NCBI GenBank assembly: GCA_951828385.1
Contig: OX639973.1
Coordinates: 2,657,200 to 2,721,199 of the forward strand
Source of the DNA: an uncultured Poribacteria bacterium
GTDB lineage: Bacteria; Poribacteria; WGA-4E; WGA-3G
DNA: 64,000 nucleotides
Direction: 5' to 3'
Below, piece by piece: positions 33,355 through 43,328 of the stretch. The translations under genes were made by a program, and so were the position numbers. Under the pieces are notes generated by a model, which was given only the letters and a program-made list of their open reading frames with translations, did not search any database and was not told the DNA's origin. Numbering within the stretch: position 1 is the stretch's first letter; every line of letters begins with the position of its first letter.

Positions 33355-36300
33355 TTATTTTATGGCGGGCAATTTGTTAATGATATCCACCGTCTCCAAG
33401 CTCACTGTAATTACCTTCCCAATCAACTTGACGATATACTGCGGATCGTCGGCACGGTTCGGGTCGTTGATGATACCGCTCCGTTTGTCCGTTTTCACAC
33501 GATATTGATCAATTACCCACTCCAGGGCGGAACGGGTGCCGAGTCGGTAGTCAAAGATTTTTGGCGGGATGCCATCGAGTGTTAGGAAATTGTTATAGAC
33601 GATCTGCGTTTTGTCTTTGGAGAGTTTCATCTTCTCAACACGCCAATCGAGCGGCACATCCGGGGTCTGGATGAACTTCAGTTTATCGTATTCAGGTTGG
33701 GATTCGTAGGTGACGTGGAGATCCGCGAGGTGCGCGCCTGCTTTTGCAAACCCCCAGAAGTCTTTAGCGAAAGGGATATGGGGCAGGTCGCGTTTGAGGT
33801 TCGCCTCGTATTTCTCGCGATATTCAGGATGATGCAGGAGTCCGTAGGTGTAGTGGAAGATGTCCCATTTGGTGATGGTGTCGGCGTTGTAATGGGTACG
33901 GAATGCTGTTAATGCCCAATCGGTGATGTTCTCTTGTCGGTTTGTGCCGTCCTCGTCGTAGATGTAGAACGGGAAGCATTGCGTTCCATCTGTTGAAGTT
34001 ATCGTCAAATTCGGGACTACATTTGTAAAATAGCACCAAAAATCAGTACGCCCACCAATACTTGGAACACAAATCACCCGATTCTCTTTTTCTGCCTCAA
34101 AAGTAGGAAAGATAGAAGAAAAGCGCGAAACTTCGTCATTCATAATGGAATCAAAAAATAGATTAGATTTTGTGAAAGGACGATAGAGTGAATCTCTTAC
34201 CTTGTGTTCAGCATATTCAGCAATTCTGTTTCGTTTCAATTCGCGCTTTAAGTTACGGCTCCACTTGATTTTTTCGTCATCAGATACCACAAAATCGTCA
34301 AGGTTAGCATTTCGATCTGTTCTTTGTCCCCATCGAGCAACTTCAGCATTGTAATTTTCAATCATACCGCTCATATTTTCGGCAAGCCTGTTGCGATTGA
34401 AGTTGTAAACCCATGCATCACGGTTCGTACTGACACCAAGACTATACGTCTTGAAAATTACACCCGTCGCCGTCCCTTTAGCTGCTTTCATCGCTTTATT
34501 CCCCATTGGAATAAAGGTATCAAATTCAGCATGGAGACCTTCGGTGAGCCACGTATTCCGTTTGTCTGGTGTCATTCGCTCCCATTCAACATTTTGGTAA
34601 TGCTGCTTTGAATTGAGGTAGTCATACTTGTCTTCCTTCCACCAGAATTCATCAACACAAGCGTAGAAAATTTGCGCTTGCGAATTTGTGTTGTCAGCCT
34701 TTTTGATGAAAAAATTAATACTCACTCCAACCTGAATGCCAAACACATTGTGCGATGTACCTGAAAGTTTCAGGTTCTTACGAACATTACCACCCAGATC
34801 CAAAATGTAGATAGTGTCAAATTCTTCTGCAAGACGTTTTCGCATCCCATCAAACGCTATACCGTCAAGAAAGCCATTATTCGTCACAAAAGCCACAACG
34901 CCATCCTCACCAATTCTATCAGATGCCCACCGAATCGCCTTGACATACGGATCTGAAAGTTTATTCCTGAGCGTTGCCTTAGAATCTTTTGCGTATGTGT
35001 CCGCAATCCGTTCATCCATCGTCTGATACTTCCGGTTTTTGTTGTTATCGTTCTCGTTAACCTGTCCCATATTGTACGGTGGGTTACCGATGACGACGAA
35101 CATATCGGTCTCTTTCTGCTTTTCGACACGTGCCGTGTTCGCAGGTGTGAGGAGCTGCATCTGCTGGTCCTCTATCATCTCAAACGTATCCACGAGACAG
35201 ATACCTTCGTACGGGAGATACCGGTGCGTTGCGGTGTAGAATTCTTGCTCGATGTTCATACTGGCGATATAGTAGGGTAGGAGCATCACCTCGTTGCACT
35301 GGAGTTCTGGCGGGTCGGCGGTGTATTTGCGTTCCAATGAAATCGGGTCAAGTGCCTGCATAATGCGGACGATGAAGTTACCAGTCCCGACGAACGGGTC
35401 GATGATATGTACGCCACTCTCCGAAAGTGAACGATCAAACGCAGTCTGTAGGATATGCTCGACGCTTTTCACCATGAAATCGACGATCGGTTGCGGTGTG
35501 TAGACGATACCGTGCGTATCTGCAACTTTAACGGAGAAGCCTTGAAAGAACTGCTCGTAGACAGTGTTGAGAAACCCCTGTTTCTGTGAGAAATCAGTGA
35601 TAGTCGCGGCGGTTTTCTCGATCGCAGCGTAGAATGGCTCCAAAGGGCGGAGAAATTCGGACCGATTCAGTGTCCGTTCTGTGAGCACGTCAATAACATT
35701 CTCAATTTCACGGGCGATAATATTTCGGCGCGTAAAGTCAGGATTATCAAAGACCGTGCGGAAGATACGTTCCGTTAGCAGATGCTGGATGAGCATCTCC
35801 TCTATGGCGGCGACGGAGAGGTTCGGGTTAATCGAGGTTTGACACTGTTGATGAAAACGGGTAAACGCTTCCTGAAAATGCGGATTGTTTTGGCGTTCGG
35901 TTTCGATTAACGCCGCCAATTTGTCACCGAGTTCCGGTACCGTGTCTTTGAAGTCAGCGACAGCAGTATGCCATGCGGAGATGTTCTCCTCTTGATAGGT
36001 GAAGAAGGTCTGGAGCACTTGAATGAGGTTTCTCGGCTCGGTGATGTCAAGGTCGAGTTGGAGTCGTCCGTGTTGATAGAGAAGTGCATGGGTCGGAGAC
36101 TGGATGACGATATTGTTCGAGGGGTAACCTGCGGCGAATTTCTTGTCCGCTTCAACATGGAGATCGTCCTGTGTATCTTTTGCCTCCCAGTAGCCGTGTG
36201 GTAAACCGAAGGTATCAACGACTTCACCGTCGGGTATTATTCGCCTTTTCTCCGGCGTGTAGTGTGTCTTTTCACAGAGGAGGGTGAGGTTGGAGCGGTG

Positions 36301-36438
36301 GCAGTAATGCTGGAGCAGGTTTTGGAATGCAGTGCGGACGGTACCTTCATTTTCCTCACCGAGTTGGGCATATCTTTCGAGTTCGGTATAGTAGTTTTGG
36401 ATAGGTTTGTGGGTCGGTTTGATATTGAAATCTGGCAT
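33355..36438 (-). CDS. single-chain nuclease-methyltransferase (type IIG/ISP-like)
   Basis: 1,027 residues. An N-terminal nuclease carries IPDGEVVD (D70) and GYWEAKD (E85, K87). No helicase domain follows; the adenine methyltransferase has motif I DPFVGTGNF (347-355) and motif IV NPPYN (452-456). The C-terminal half is probably the target-recognition (type ISP C-terminal) domain. Type ISP enzymes such as LlaGI carry a helicase, which is missing here, so this resembles type IIG. Its own promoter is at 36480-36508. A neighbour of the SIR2-NTPase operon, it supports a defence island. Confidence 0.82.
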   Translation of the reverse strand: MPDFNIKPTHKPIQNYYTELERYAQLGEENEGTVRTAFQNLLQHYCHRSNLTLLCEKTHYTPEKRRIIPDGEVVDTFGLPHGYWEAKDTQDDLHVEADKKFAAGYPSNNIVIQSPTHALLYQHGRLQLDLDITEPRNLIQVLQTFFTYQEENISAWHTAVADFKDTVPELGDKLAALIETERQNNPHFQEAFTRFHQQCQTSINPNLSVAAIEEMLIQHLLTERIFRTVFDNPDFTRRNIIAREIENVIDVLTERTLNRSEFLRPLEPFYAAIEKTAATITDFSQKQGFLNTVYEQFFQGFSVKVADTHGIVYTPQPIVDFMVKSVEHILQTAFDRSLSESGVHIIDPFVGTGNFIVRIMQALDPISLERKYTADPPELQCNEVMLLPYYIASMNIEQEFYTATHRYLPYEGICLVDTFEMIEDQQMQLLTPANTARVEKQKETDMFVVIGNPPYNMGQVNENDNNKNRKYQTMDERIADTYAKDSKATLRNKLSDPYVKAIRWASDRIGEDGVVAFVTNNGFLDGIAFDGMRKRLAEEFDTIYILDLGGNVRKNLKLSGTSHNVFGIQVGVSINFFIKKADNTNSQAQIFYACVDEFWWKEDKYDYLNSKQHYQNVEWERMTPDKRNTWLTEGLHAEFDTFIPMGNKAMKAAKGTATGVIFKTYSLGVSTNRDAWVYNFNRNRLAENMSGMIENYNAEVARWGQRTDRNANLDDFVVSDDEKIKWSRNLKRELKRNRIAEYAEHKVRDSLYRPFTKSNLFFDSIMNDEVSRFSSIFPTFEAEKENRVICVPSIGGRTDFWCYFTNVVPNLTITSTDGTQCFPFYIYDEDGTNRQENITDWALTAFRTHYNADTITKWDIFHYTYGLLHHPEYREKYEANLKRDLPHIPFAKDFWGFAKAGAHLADLHVTYESQPEYDKLKFIQTPDVPLDWRVEKMKLSKDKTQIVYNNFLTLDGIPPKIFDYRLGTRSALEWVIDQYRVKTDKRSGIINDPNRADDPQYIVKLIGKVITVSLETVDIINKLPAIK

Positions 36439-36479
36439 TTACTTTCCCTATGTGTTGTAGGTGAACGAAACAATGTCAA

Positions 36480-36508
36480 ATTATACAGAGATTAGGGCGG
36501 AATTGCAA
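36480..36508 (-). promoter_or_regulatory. promoter of the nuclease-methyltransferase gene
   Basis: Minus strand TTGCAA, 17 nt, TATAAT, about 40 bp before the ATG. Confidence 0.75.
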
Positions 36509-36535
36509 GGGAAATTTTGTCGTATAGCAGAAACA

Positions 36536-36564
36536 TTGACAATTAAAAACCAACGCCGTATAAT
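36536..36564 (+). promoter_or_regulatory. promoter of the 36594 gene
   Basis: TTGACA, 17 nt, TATAAT, a perfect match to the housekeeping consensus; divergent from the promoter at 36480. Confidence 0.85.
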
Positions 36565-36593
36565 ACCCTCAAATCAACACGAAGGACGCGAAA

Positions 36594-36899
36594 ATGAATT
36601 TTGATATTATGAGCCCAAAGTTCCTGAATTTCCTGAGCGGATGGAGTCAATTGGGCGCACTCTTGGCAATAGCGGTTGCGGTCTTAACAATCCTGATACA
36701 TATCGTCTTTGCGATAGCAGTCTACCGGGATGCAACCCGGTTAGATCGGACACGGAATCTGATTATAGTCGGCCCCGGAATATGGTGTATAGCGACCCTC
36801 GTCGGCGGCGTAATTACAGTGGCGATCTATTGGGCAATGCATCACTCGCGCCTAAACCCAGATATTCCGATCGCTTCTACAGAAAATGAAGAGGCTTAG
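36594..36899 (+). CDS. small membrane protein
   Basis: 101 residues with two membrane helices (about 20-42 and 58-82), a basic loop RDATRLDRTRN between, and an acidic tail. AAGGACG precedes the ATG and a consensus promoter lies upstream. Family not recognised. Placed next to a defence gene but on the opposite strand. Confidence 0.7.
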   Translation: MNFDIMSPKFLNFLSGWSQLGALLAIAVAVLTILIHIVFAIAVYRDATRLDRTRNLIIVGPGIWCIATLVGGVITVAIYWAMHHSRLNPDIPIASTENEEA

Positions 36900-36941
36900 A
36901 CGAAAATATAGATCAGGCGTATTTTGTCTGACCACAAACCC

Positions 36942-37274
36942 ATGAACGCATCCGACAAGCAAGAATACCGCGAGAGATGTCGGCACCCTGAAATCCAAGC
37001 ACTTCGCCCGGAAACAGAAGACACCGACGACGTATGGATACCGACACTCGAACAACTCCTACAACTCTTAACAGAGAAACTCCCGTACCCGGACCGGTCC
37101 GTTTTCCGCCGCACCGCAGACGGTTGGGAATACCAGACCTATTTTCGTGAATGGGCTGCCGATTACGGCACCTATATTGATACACATCGACAGTTTATCG
37201 GACCTGATGCCGAGAGTGTGCTTTTGCAGGTATTGATGGCACTACTCGGCATTGGCGAACGATGGATGGTTTAG
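36942..37274 (+). CDS. hypothetical protein
   Basis: 110 residues from ATG 36942; a TTG at 36924 would add six residues. Soluble and charged, with Trp/Tyr-rich middle (DGWEYQTYFREWAADY). It follows the small membrane protein and precedes the ASRT-like gene by 11 bp, so the three may share the consensus promoter. No family recognised. Confidence 0.55.
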   Translation: MNASDKQEYRERCRHPEIQALRPETEDTDDVWIPTLEQLLQLLTEKLPYPDRSVFRRTADGWEYQTYFREWAADYGTYIDTHRQFIGPDAESVLLQVLMALLGIGERWMV

Positions 37275-37285
37275 CAGAGGAAATT

Positions 37286-37996
37286 ATGACATTTGGAACA
37301 TTACTGGCAACGATTCAAGACTACAAAGGGGCAGGTGTCCCACACCTTGAACCCCTAACAACACTCCTCAACGACGCGTTCGGCGATTGGCTCACATCAC
37401 AAGGCGTTAGTCACCTCATGATGTTAGGAGATAACACAGTATGCCTAAATGTGAGAGGTGAGTTAAAACAGACTACATTCGTAAAGGGAATAAGAACATA
37501 CTCCCGATTTCTTGTGATTTCGCTGGATCAAGTGGATGACAATCCAGAGGCAATAGCAGATGCACTCAAATGCTACACTTCAGAGGGTGATGGTGCTTAC
37601 GTCTGGGTTATTCCGGATGGCTACATGGCAGCACTCACGCCAGCAGAACAGGAGTGGGAACAGCACGGCGGTGGCTATTTCTCGCACGAATCTATCTGTA
37701 TCTCCAACACTGCTGATATAGACACCCGTTGTCTCTTAGAGGTACTTTACGAGGATATTACGCTGGAGAACGTCTCCTGTGAGTTTGACGTGCCAGCGCA
37801 TCGTTCGGTGCATTATCGGCTCGATAAGCTCAAGGATGCAAACGGTGAACCGTTGATTGCCAAAGATGCCCCCGTCAGTTACAAAATCACGAGTCGTGAT
37901 GCACGGGTCGTCGTCCAAGGGTCGCGTATCCTAACGAGCGGTGAAAATAGTGCGTTTGCCAGTTTCGGAACCGTGATGGCGTGGTCGCCACAATAG
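37286..37996 (+). CDS. protein with C-terminal sensory-rhodopsin-transducer-like domain
   Basis: 236 residues from ATG 37286 (GAGGAA 5 nt upstream). The N-terminal half (to about 110) is unrecognised. The second half resembles the ASRT family: YVWVIPDGYMAAL, an ISNTADIDTR turn, FDVPAHRSVHYRLDKL and the final VVVQGSRILTSGENSAF. ASRT was first described as the partner of Anabaena sensory rhodopsin, but relatives also occur in rhodopsin-less bacteria near sugar genes. No rhodopsin gene is present here, so the name only tells the fold. Confidence 0.55.
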   Translation: MTFGTLLATIQDYKGAGVPHLEPLTTLLNDAFGDWLTSQGVSHLMMLGDNTVCLNVRGELKQTTFVKGIRTYSRFLVISLDQVDDNPEAIADALKCYTSEGDGAYVWVIPDGYMAALTPAEQEWEQHGGGYFSHESICISNTADIDTRCLLEVLYEDITLENVSCEFDVPAHRSVHYRLDKLKDANGEPLIAKDAPVSYKITSRDARVVVQGSRILTSGENSAFASFGTVMAWSPQ

Positions 37997-38009
37997 GCAA
38001 TTTTTTCTC

Positions 38010-38024
38010 TATAGTGCTACTATA
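38010..38024. repeat. abutting MITE-like ends
   Basis: TATAGTGCTACTATA: TA-flanked TAGT and ACTA ends with three bases between, perhaps the scar of an internally deleted element. Confidence 0.3.
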
Positions 38025-38057
38025 GGTGGATGCTTACGAGGATAATATCAAAAATTC

Positions 38058-38087
38058 TTGCATTTGAAGGTTTGGATAGTGTATACT
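38058..38087 (+). promoter_or_regulatory. promoter of the TPR-DUF433 gene
   Basis: TTGCAT, 18 nt, TATACT, 20 bp upstream of the ATG. Confidence 0.5.
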
Positions 38088-38107
38088 GAAATCAAAGGAG
38101 CATCCAA

Positions 38108-38626
38108 ATGAAAACTAATCACAAATCACTATCTGCTGAAACTTACTTCACGTGGGGTAACGAAAAGAGCAAGTCAGGGGACTATACAGGTGCTATCGCT
38201 GACTATAATACAGCCATCCATCTAAAACCAGATTTTGCCCGTGCCTATTACAAGCGAGGAAAAGCGAAAAGCGAACTCGGGAATTTCTCCGCAGCAAAGT
38301 CCGATCTCGAAATTGCAGAAAAACTCGTAGCACAAATCGGCGATGCAAGTCTCAAAGTCATCATTGAACAGGAACTTCGATTAAGCCGAATTACTTTTAA
38401 TCCAAACAAGTGTGGCGGACGTCCTTGTATTCGGGACATGCGGATTCGCGTCACGGATGTCCTGGGATTGCTCGCGAGTGGACTTTCTGTTAAAGAGATT
38501 CTTGAAGAAATGCCAGATTTGGAAGCCGAAGATATTCTGGCGTGCCTCCAGTTCGCTGCACATAAGATGGACGCGGGTGAATCCTTAGTAGAAATCCCTG
38601 ATCTCGCTTACACCGGTCTCCCTTGA
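38108..38626 (+). CDS. TPR-DUF433 fusion protein
   Basis: 172 residues. Residues 10-75 form two TPRs (YFTWGNEKSKSGDYTGAIAD and ARAYYKRGKAKSELGNFSAA); residues 93-160 form a DUF433 domain (FNPNKCGGRPCIRDMRIRV, then VKEILEEMPDLEAEDI). DUF433 is usually a short stand-alone antitoxin-like protein next to a DUF5615 PIN-like toxin; here it is fused to TPRs and no toxin gene is adjacent. AAAGGAG precedes the ATG. Confidence 0.8.
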   Translation: MKTNHKSLSAETYFTWGNEKSKSGDYTGAIADYNTAIHLKPDFARAYYKRGKAKSELGNFSAAKSDLEIAEKLVAQIGDASLKVIIEQELRLSRITFNPNKCGGRPCIRDMRIRVTDVLGLLASGLSVKEILEEMPDLEAEDILACLQFAAHKMDAGESLVEIPDLAYTGLP

Positions 38627-38636
38627 TTCAGCGCAT

Positions 38637-41600
38637 CTATTTCACTATTAACATTTTCCGCGTAGCAGTGAAATTACCCGCCGTTAGGGAATAAAAATAG
38701 ACACCACTCGCCACAGGTTCTCCTACCTCGTTCTTGCCATTCCAATACGCCGCACGGGTGCGACTCTGATAGATACCAGCGACTTGATGCCCTAACGCCA
38801 ACGTCCGAACCAAGACACCATCCGCAGCATAGATACGCACCGTCACATCCGCAGCCTCCGCAAGGTCGTACGGTATCCACGTCTCTGGGTTAAACGGGTT
38901 CGGATAGTTCGGCAGCAACGCCGTCTTTTCGGGAAGTAGTACCGCTAAAAGTTGTTGGAGGTTTTCGATGCCTCGCTGGAAAGCAAGCGACCCATCATTT
39001 TCAACCCGTGCCTGCACTATCCAAGCTTGAACGATTGCCGGGTCCAATTCCAAAGTCTCTATCCCAGTAACATAGAAAGGGGCAGCTGCATTAGCGGGTT
39101 CACCGAGATGTTGTGCGACAACGATCAAGTCTAAGACATTAATAGTCCCATCGCCATTTACGTCAGATTGTGGGTTAGCGGATGCATCTTCGCCCAAATG
39201 TTGTGCCACGAGAATCAGATCGAGAACGTTCGTAGTCCCATCGGCATTCACATCCCAAGTAAGGAACGCACCCTCTTCCACAGTGATCACGATTTCAGGA
39301 ACGTCTGAAGGGATCTCCGCACCGCTACTGGCACCAGCAAAGAAATCGCTAAATGTTACACGCGTTTCTCCGGTCGCCTTCGCCCTAAATGTAACCAGGA
39401 GGAGGGTGCCTGTGCCACTTGTACTACTGCCGAACCTTGCTGAACTTAACTTCGTGATCTCACCCACAGTATTATCAATTGTACCTGATAGAAAGAAGGT
39501 AGATGCTTCTTCTGCCTTCAAAAAATTGCCTTCGTTCACCTCAACGGCTTCAAGCACATCCGAGTCAAACGCAATATCAGTTTGCCATCCTGCTAAATCC
39601 GTAACATCATTTGCACTGAGCTGAAGAACGAAAGTATCACCCATGCGAATGGGGTCTGCATCTGTGGAAAGAGAGAATCTATCATCACCCACAACCGAGG
39701 GCGACGGATCTCCGACCGTGATGATAATATCAGGTGCAGGAGACAAAATCGTCTCACCAAGGCTGGAACCGGCTTGAAACTTACGCAGCGACAACCGACT
39801 CTCGCCGTTCGCTTTTGCTGTGAAAGAGACCGACAGCAGTGTGCCTTCACCGTTAGCACCACCTTCGGATATCCGGGCAGCACCTATATCGGCAATTCTG
39901 CCTGTAGTATTATCAATTGTGCCTTCCAGAAAGTGGCTACGTCCACCCCCCTGCTCCAGAAAATTGCCCTTGCTCACACTGTTTGCTTTTAGCACAGTGG
40001 GATCAAAAATAACATCAGATTGCCATCCCGCTAAGTTAGAGATATTTTCCGCTTTGAGTTGAACGGTGAAAGTATCACCAACCTTAACCTGTGTCGCCGC
40101 TGTGGAAAAGGAAAATCTGGTCCCAGGCGGTAATACCGTATATTCAGTATCAGGTGAAAATCCAAAATGACCGCACCACCCCCCACCCCAAGCATGAACA
40201 GCAACCAATAGGACGTTTTTTCCTTGTTTTAGCGTGACAGGGAAGGATTGCTGATAATCGGTTGCCCAATCCCCATCAAGTTTCTCGTTAACTAATTTGC
40301 CATTAAACCAGACTTTGTGATTATTATCGCTTCCGACAAACATTTCTGTTTGTTGTTCCCGAGGGGATTCTAAGGAGACTGAACCATAAACCACGTTGTC
40401 ACTGTCAGTATTCCTTGACATACCGAGAGCATTCAGCATCTCGTTGATGTTGTTTCCACCCGTGGCGGAAATGCTATGGGAAGTCCAGATACTGTCGCCA
40501 ACGGGCTTTCCTTCTGTTGTTCCATTAGTAGCAACCCCCAATTCGGTTACATCACCTCCACTTGACTGGGCAAGCAAATCTGTGTTACGGAAACTCTCAA
40601 ACTGAGCACCTGGCAACAGTAACCACAACCAAGGTCCCGTAATTTTCGGACCTCCTTTTAGGAAAGCACCTGGATTGCCTTGCGCCCTAACAATCGTCTT
40701 CTCGGACAACCCATCTAAAGACGAAAAGTCAGATATTGCATTGTTCCGAAGGTCTAACCGTTCCAAGTTGGTTAACCCCGCAAGTGGCGATACATCTGAT
40801 ATTTGGTTATTTTCAAGGTATAACAACTCCAATCGTGTTAACTTCGCCAGCGGTGATACATCTTTGATAACGTTAGCGTCAAGATTCAAATGTTCCAAAC
40901 TTGTTAGGTTACCCAACGGTGTGACATCCGATATCTGGTTATTGACCAATGATAACCATTCCAACTGTGTTAACTCCGCTAATCCAGAGAGATCTGAGAT
41001 ATTGCAGTTAGTGATTTCCAAACGTTTCAGTGCTTTTAAACCCTTCAGAGAAGGAAGAGCCGATATTGATCTGTCATCGCCAAATTCTATCCAGCTGAGT
41101 CTCGTTAATTTTGCCAAGGGTGAGAAGTCAGAGATGGGCGTACCCCAAGCGTCTATCCGTTCTAAACTGATTAAGTTCGCGAGCGGTGAAACATTTGATA
41201 TGGGATTCCGTGAAATCCCGATCCCGTTTAATTTTACTAATCCGGCAAGCGGTGACAAATCGGTAATCTCATTCTCCTCAAGTCCCAACCAATCCACATT
41301 GATTAACCCAGCAAGCGGGGATACGTCGATGATCCTGTTCCCTCGGAGCTTGATGTTATTCAGCCGTGTCAAGTTTCTGAGTGGAGATAAGTCAGATATG
41401 GAATTATGACGAAACTCTATCCGTTCCAGATTCGTCGCAGCCTCAAGGCCCCTCAGATCACTTATACCCCTTTCATCAACCTCAATGCGCTCTAACCTTG
41501 CCATGTCGCCTGCTGTAATCACCGCACCAGGGGATTTACCGAGCCTCTCCTCAATGGCAGCGCGGAGGTTCGGATCCGGGATAGAAACCAGATCACCAGG

Positions 41601-43307
41601 GCGATAGTCAACCCCCGGATCGACCGGACGCGGTACGGTGGTGTCCGGGGAATGCAGCGCGGAAACCACATCCGTAAAGTGCTTCGTCCATACATCGCGC
41701 TTCACGTTACCGCCTGCATCTTCCAGAACCCCCAAACCCAAATCTCCTAAACTCGGATTCTCACGAATCTTTTCAAGGAACACGCCAGCCTCTAAACCGA
41801 CAGCCGCAGCGGCGTGGGACGCATCAAGAGGCCCTTGAAACGCTTCGTAGAGCCGATGCACCGGTTCAATACCGCCAAATACACCGCCCGTGGCTTCAAG
41901 TGCATCTCTGTAACGCTTTGTATCAGCTGCAATGTAAGCATCCATCTTGGATTGTTCCACATACAGAAGCAACGCTTGTGCTTTCTCCGGACTGTCAGCC
42001 TCCCTTGAAACAAACGCACGCACCTGATCTTCAAACGTTTGCATCCCTTCTGTGTGGCAACCGATGCAGGACAGACCGTTGCGGACAGTCGGATCACTCG
42101 CAGCCTTGTTGGAGACTATCGCGAGCGGAGCCGCATTTATCCGATTCCCTGATCCATCCGAGATATAATACGCCTGCAAACCGTTCGGGAGATGGAAGAC
42201 AACCTCGCCACCGTCATGTTTGAAAGACACTGGATGCGTAAAGATATTTTGGGTGCCGATGTTACCGGCGAAATCGTAACTTTTCCAATACGCGCCGTGT
42301 GGTGATCTGTGCCGTTCTAAAACCCGATTATTCGCCGATACACGCGAGCCGTTGAAACCCGCACGCCAGACGTTCACACCCGGCGCATTTTGAAGATTTC
42401 TTATCACATCTATACCCAATGCTTTTTCAAGTTCATGCTCCGTCTCAGGCAGATCCAAAATCTCGTGATACAGGGGCGGCAGCGATGCCGTCGCCAGAAA
42501 CCAGTCAACATACACGAACGGCACCTCACAGGCCATTTCCGCACGCAAAGCCACCAACTTCTCGTGCAAACCGGCTTGTGTTTCTGGATTGAACGCAATT
42601 TGATACGGGTATGCTTGTTCAATCCGCGTCCATGCTTCATTCCGAAAAACCCAATCGTAGTGCCGCAGGTCAATGTAGAAAATAGTTCTTCCCGGGTCAA
42701 TCGGTTGGGGTTTAATGATTTCGGAGCCCCAAGAGAGACTGTTCACCAGTTTAGAAAGCGCGAGCCGATATGCCTCTAATGCCTCCGGTGTTTCGCCCGC
42801 ATTATAGAGATGTGTAAGTGTAAAATAGCGCGCAGAAGGACGATCAAATGCGGGGAGCGTCTCAAGATGTTTCTCGATTGTATCAAGCATCACATCCGTC
42901 GTAATGAAGTTGACATCATACTGCACCTGCCAATTCGGTGCCCCTGCTTCAATCCAGTGGCGGATTGTCTCAATCAGCTCAGGTGCCATCGGTGGCTGTC
43001 CGAGGGGCATCCGTCTTTCTGGAGCGGTTTCTATTAACCGTCGATAGAACCCAGAACCGTTAGGATCTCCGGGAGCAATCGCGCCAGTTGCAACCAGCCC
43101 TTCCGCGGACTGAATAACGAGGGCGTCCCTAAAAGTGCCGTGTTCTCCGTGGCAACCGAGACAGTGTTTTTGAAGGATGACATACGCCTCTTGCGCGAGT
43201 TCTTGTTGTGCAGCTGCGGTTCCAAATCCCAGCAGAATGAGGGTTAAGATAATTACAGTATAGCACAAACCGTGCATGTGTGGTCCGAGGTATTTTCCGG
43301 TTTTCAT
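38637..43307 (-). CDS. secreted cytochrome-LRR-cohesin-dockerin protein
   Basis: 1,556 residues. Signal peptide (HGLCYTVIILTLILLG), first c-haem site CLGCH near 48, second CIGCH near 415 (both of planctomycete-cytochrome type), then about a dozen InlA-like leucine-rich repeats (ISDVSPLAGLTNLERLDL) from about 600 to 880, a shared beta domain (MFVGSDNNHKVWFNG), two cohesin-like domains, a dockerin with two DVN.DG..NVLDL segments, and a FlgD-like C-terminus with NYPNPFNPETWIPY ending TATRKMLIVK. The last looks like a sorting or anchoring domain. Together with its 22-bp neighbour it is a surface or secreted adhesin-like pair. Function unknown. Confidence 0.82.
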   Translation of the reverse strand: MKTGKYLGPHMHGLCYTVIILTLILLGFGTAAAQQELAQEAYVILQKHCLGCHGEHGTFRDALVIQSAEGLVATGAIAPGDPNGSGFYRRLIETAPERRMPLGQPPMAPELIETIRHWIEAGAPNWQVQYDVNFITTDVMLDTIEKHLETLPAFDRPSARYFTLTHLYNAGETPEALEAYRLALSKLVNSLSWGSEIIKPQPIDPGRTIFYIDLRHYDWVFRNEAWTRIEQAYPYQIAFNPETQAGLHEKLVALRAEMACEVPFVYVDWFLATASLPPLYHEILDLPETEHELEKALGIDVIRNLQNAPGVNVWRAGFNGSRVSANNRVLERHRSPHGAYWKSYDFAGNIGTQNIFTHPVSFKHDGGEVVFHLPNGLQAYYISDGSGNRINAAPLAIVSNKAASDPTVRNGLSCIGCHTEGMQTFEDQVRAFVSREADSPEKAQALLLYVEQSKMDAYIAADTKRYRDALEATGGVFGGIEPVHRLYEAFQGPLDASHAAAAVGLEAGVFLEKIRENPSLGDLGLGVLEDAGGNVKRDVWTKHFTDVVSALHSPDTTVPRPVDPGVDYRPGDLVSIPDPNLRAAIEERLGKSPGAVITAGDMARLERIEVDERGISDLRGLEAATNLERIEFRHNSISDLSPLRNLTRLNNIKLRGNRIIDVSPLAGLINVDWLGLEENEITDLSPLAGLVKLNGIGISRNPISNVSPLANLISLERIDAWGTPISDFSPLAKLTRLSWIEFGDDRSISALPSLKGLKALKRLEITNCNISDLSGLAELTQLEWLSLVNNQISDVTPLGNLTSLEHLNLDANVIKDVSPLAKLTRLELLYLENNQISDVSPLAGLTNLERLDLRNNAISDFSSLDGLSEKTIVRAQGNPGAFLKGGPKITGPWLWLLLPGAQFESFRNTDLLAQSSGGDVTELGVATNGTTEGKPVGDSIWTSHSISATGGNNINEMLNALGMSRNTDSDNVVYGSVSLESPREQQTEMFVGSDNNHKVWFNGKLVNEKLDGDWATDYQQSFPVTLKQGKNVLLVAVHAWGGGWCGHFGFSPDTEYTVLPPGTRFSFSTAATQVKVGDTFTVQLKAENISNLAGWQSDVIFDPTVLKANSVSKGNFLEQGGGRSHFLEGTIDNTTGRIADIGAARISEGGANGEGTLLSVSFTAKANGESRLSLRKFQAGSSLGETILSPAPDIIITVGDPSPSVVGDDRFSLSTDADPIRMGDTFVLQLSANDVTDLAGWQTDIAFDSDVLEAVEVNEGNFLKAEEASTFFLSGTIDNTVGEITKLSSARFGSSTSGTGTLLLVTFRAKATGETRVTFSDFFAGASSGAEIPSDVPEIVITVEEGAFLTWDVNADGTTNVLDLILVAQHLGEDASANPQSDVNGDGTINVLDLIVVAQHLGEPANAAAPFYVTGIETLELDPAIVQAWIVQARVENDGSLAFQRGIENLQQLLAVLLPEKTALLPNYPNPFNPETWIPYDLAEAADVTVRIYAADGVLVRTLALGHQVAGIYQSRTRAAYWNGKNEVGEPVASGVYFYSLTAGNFTATRKMLIVK

Positions 43308-43328
43308 TATTTATCTCCTTACTGACAA

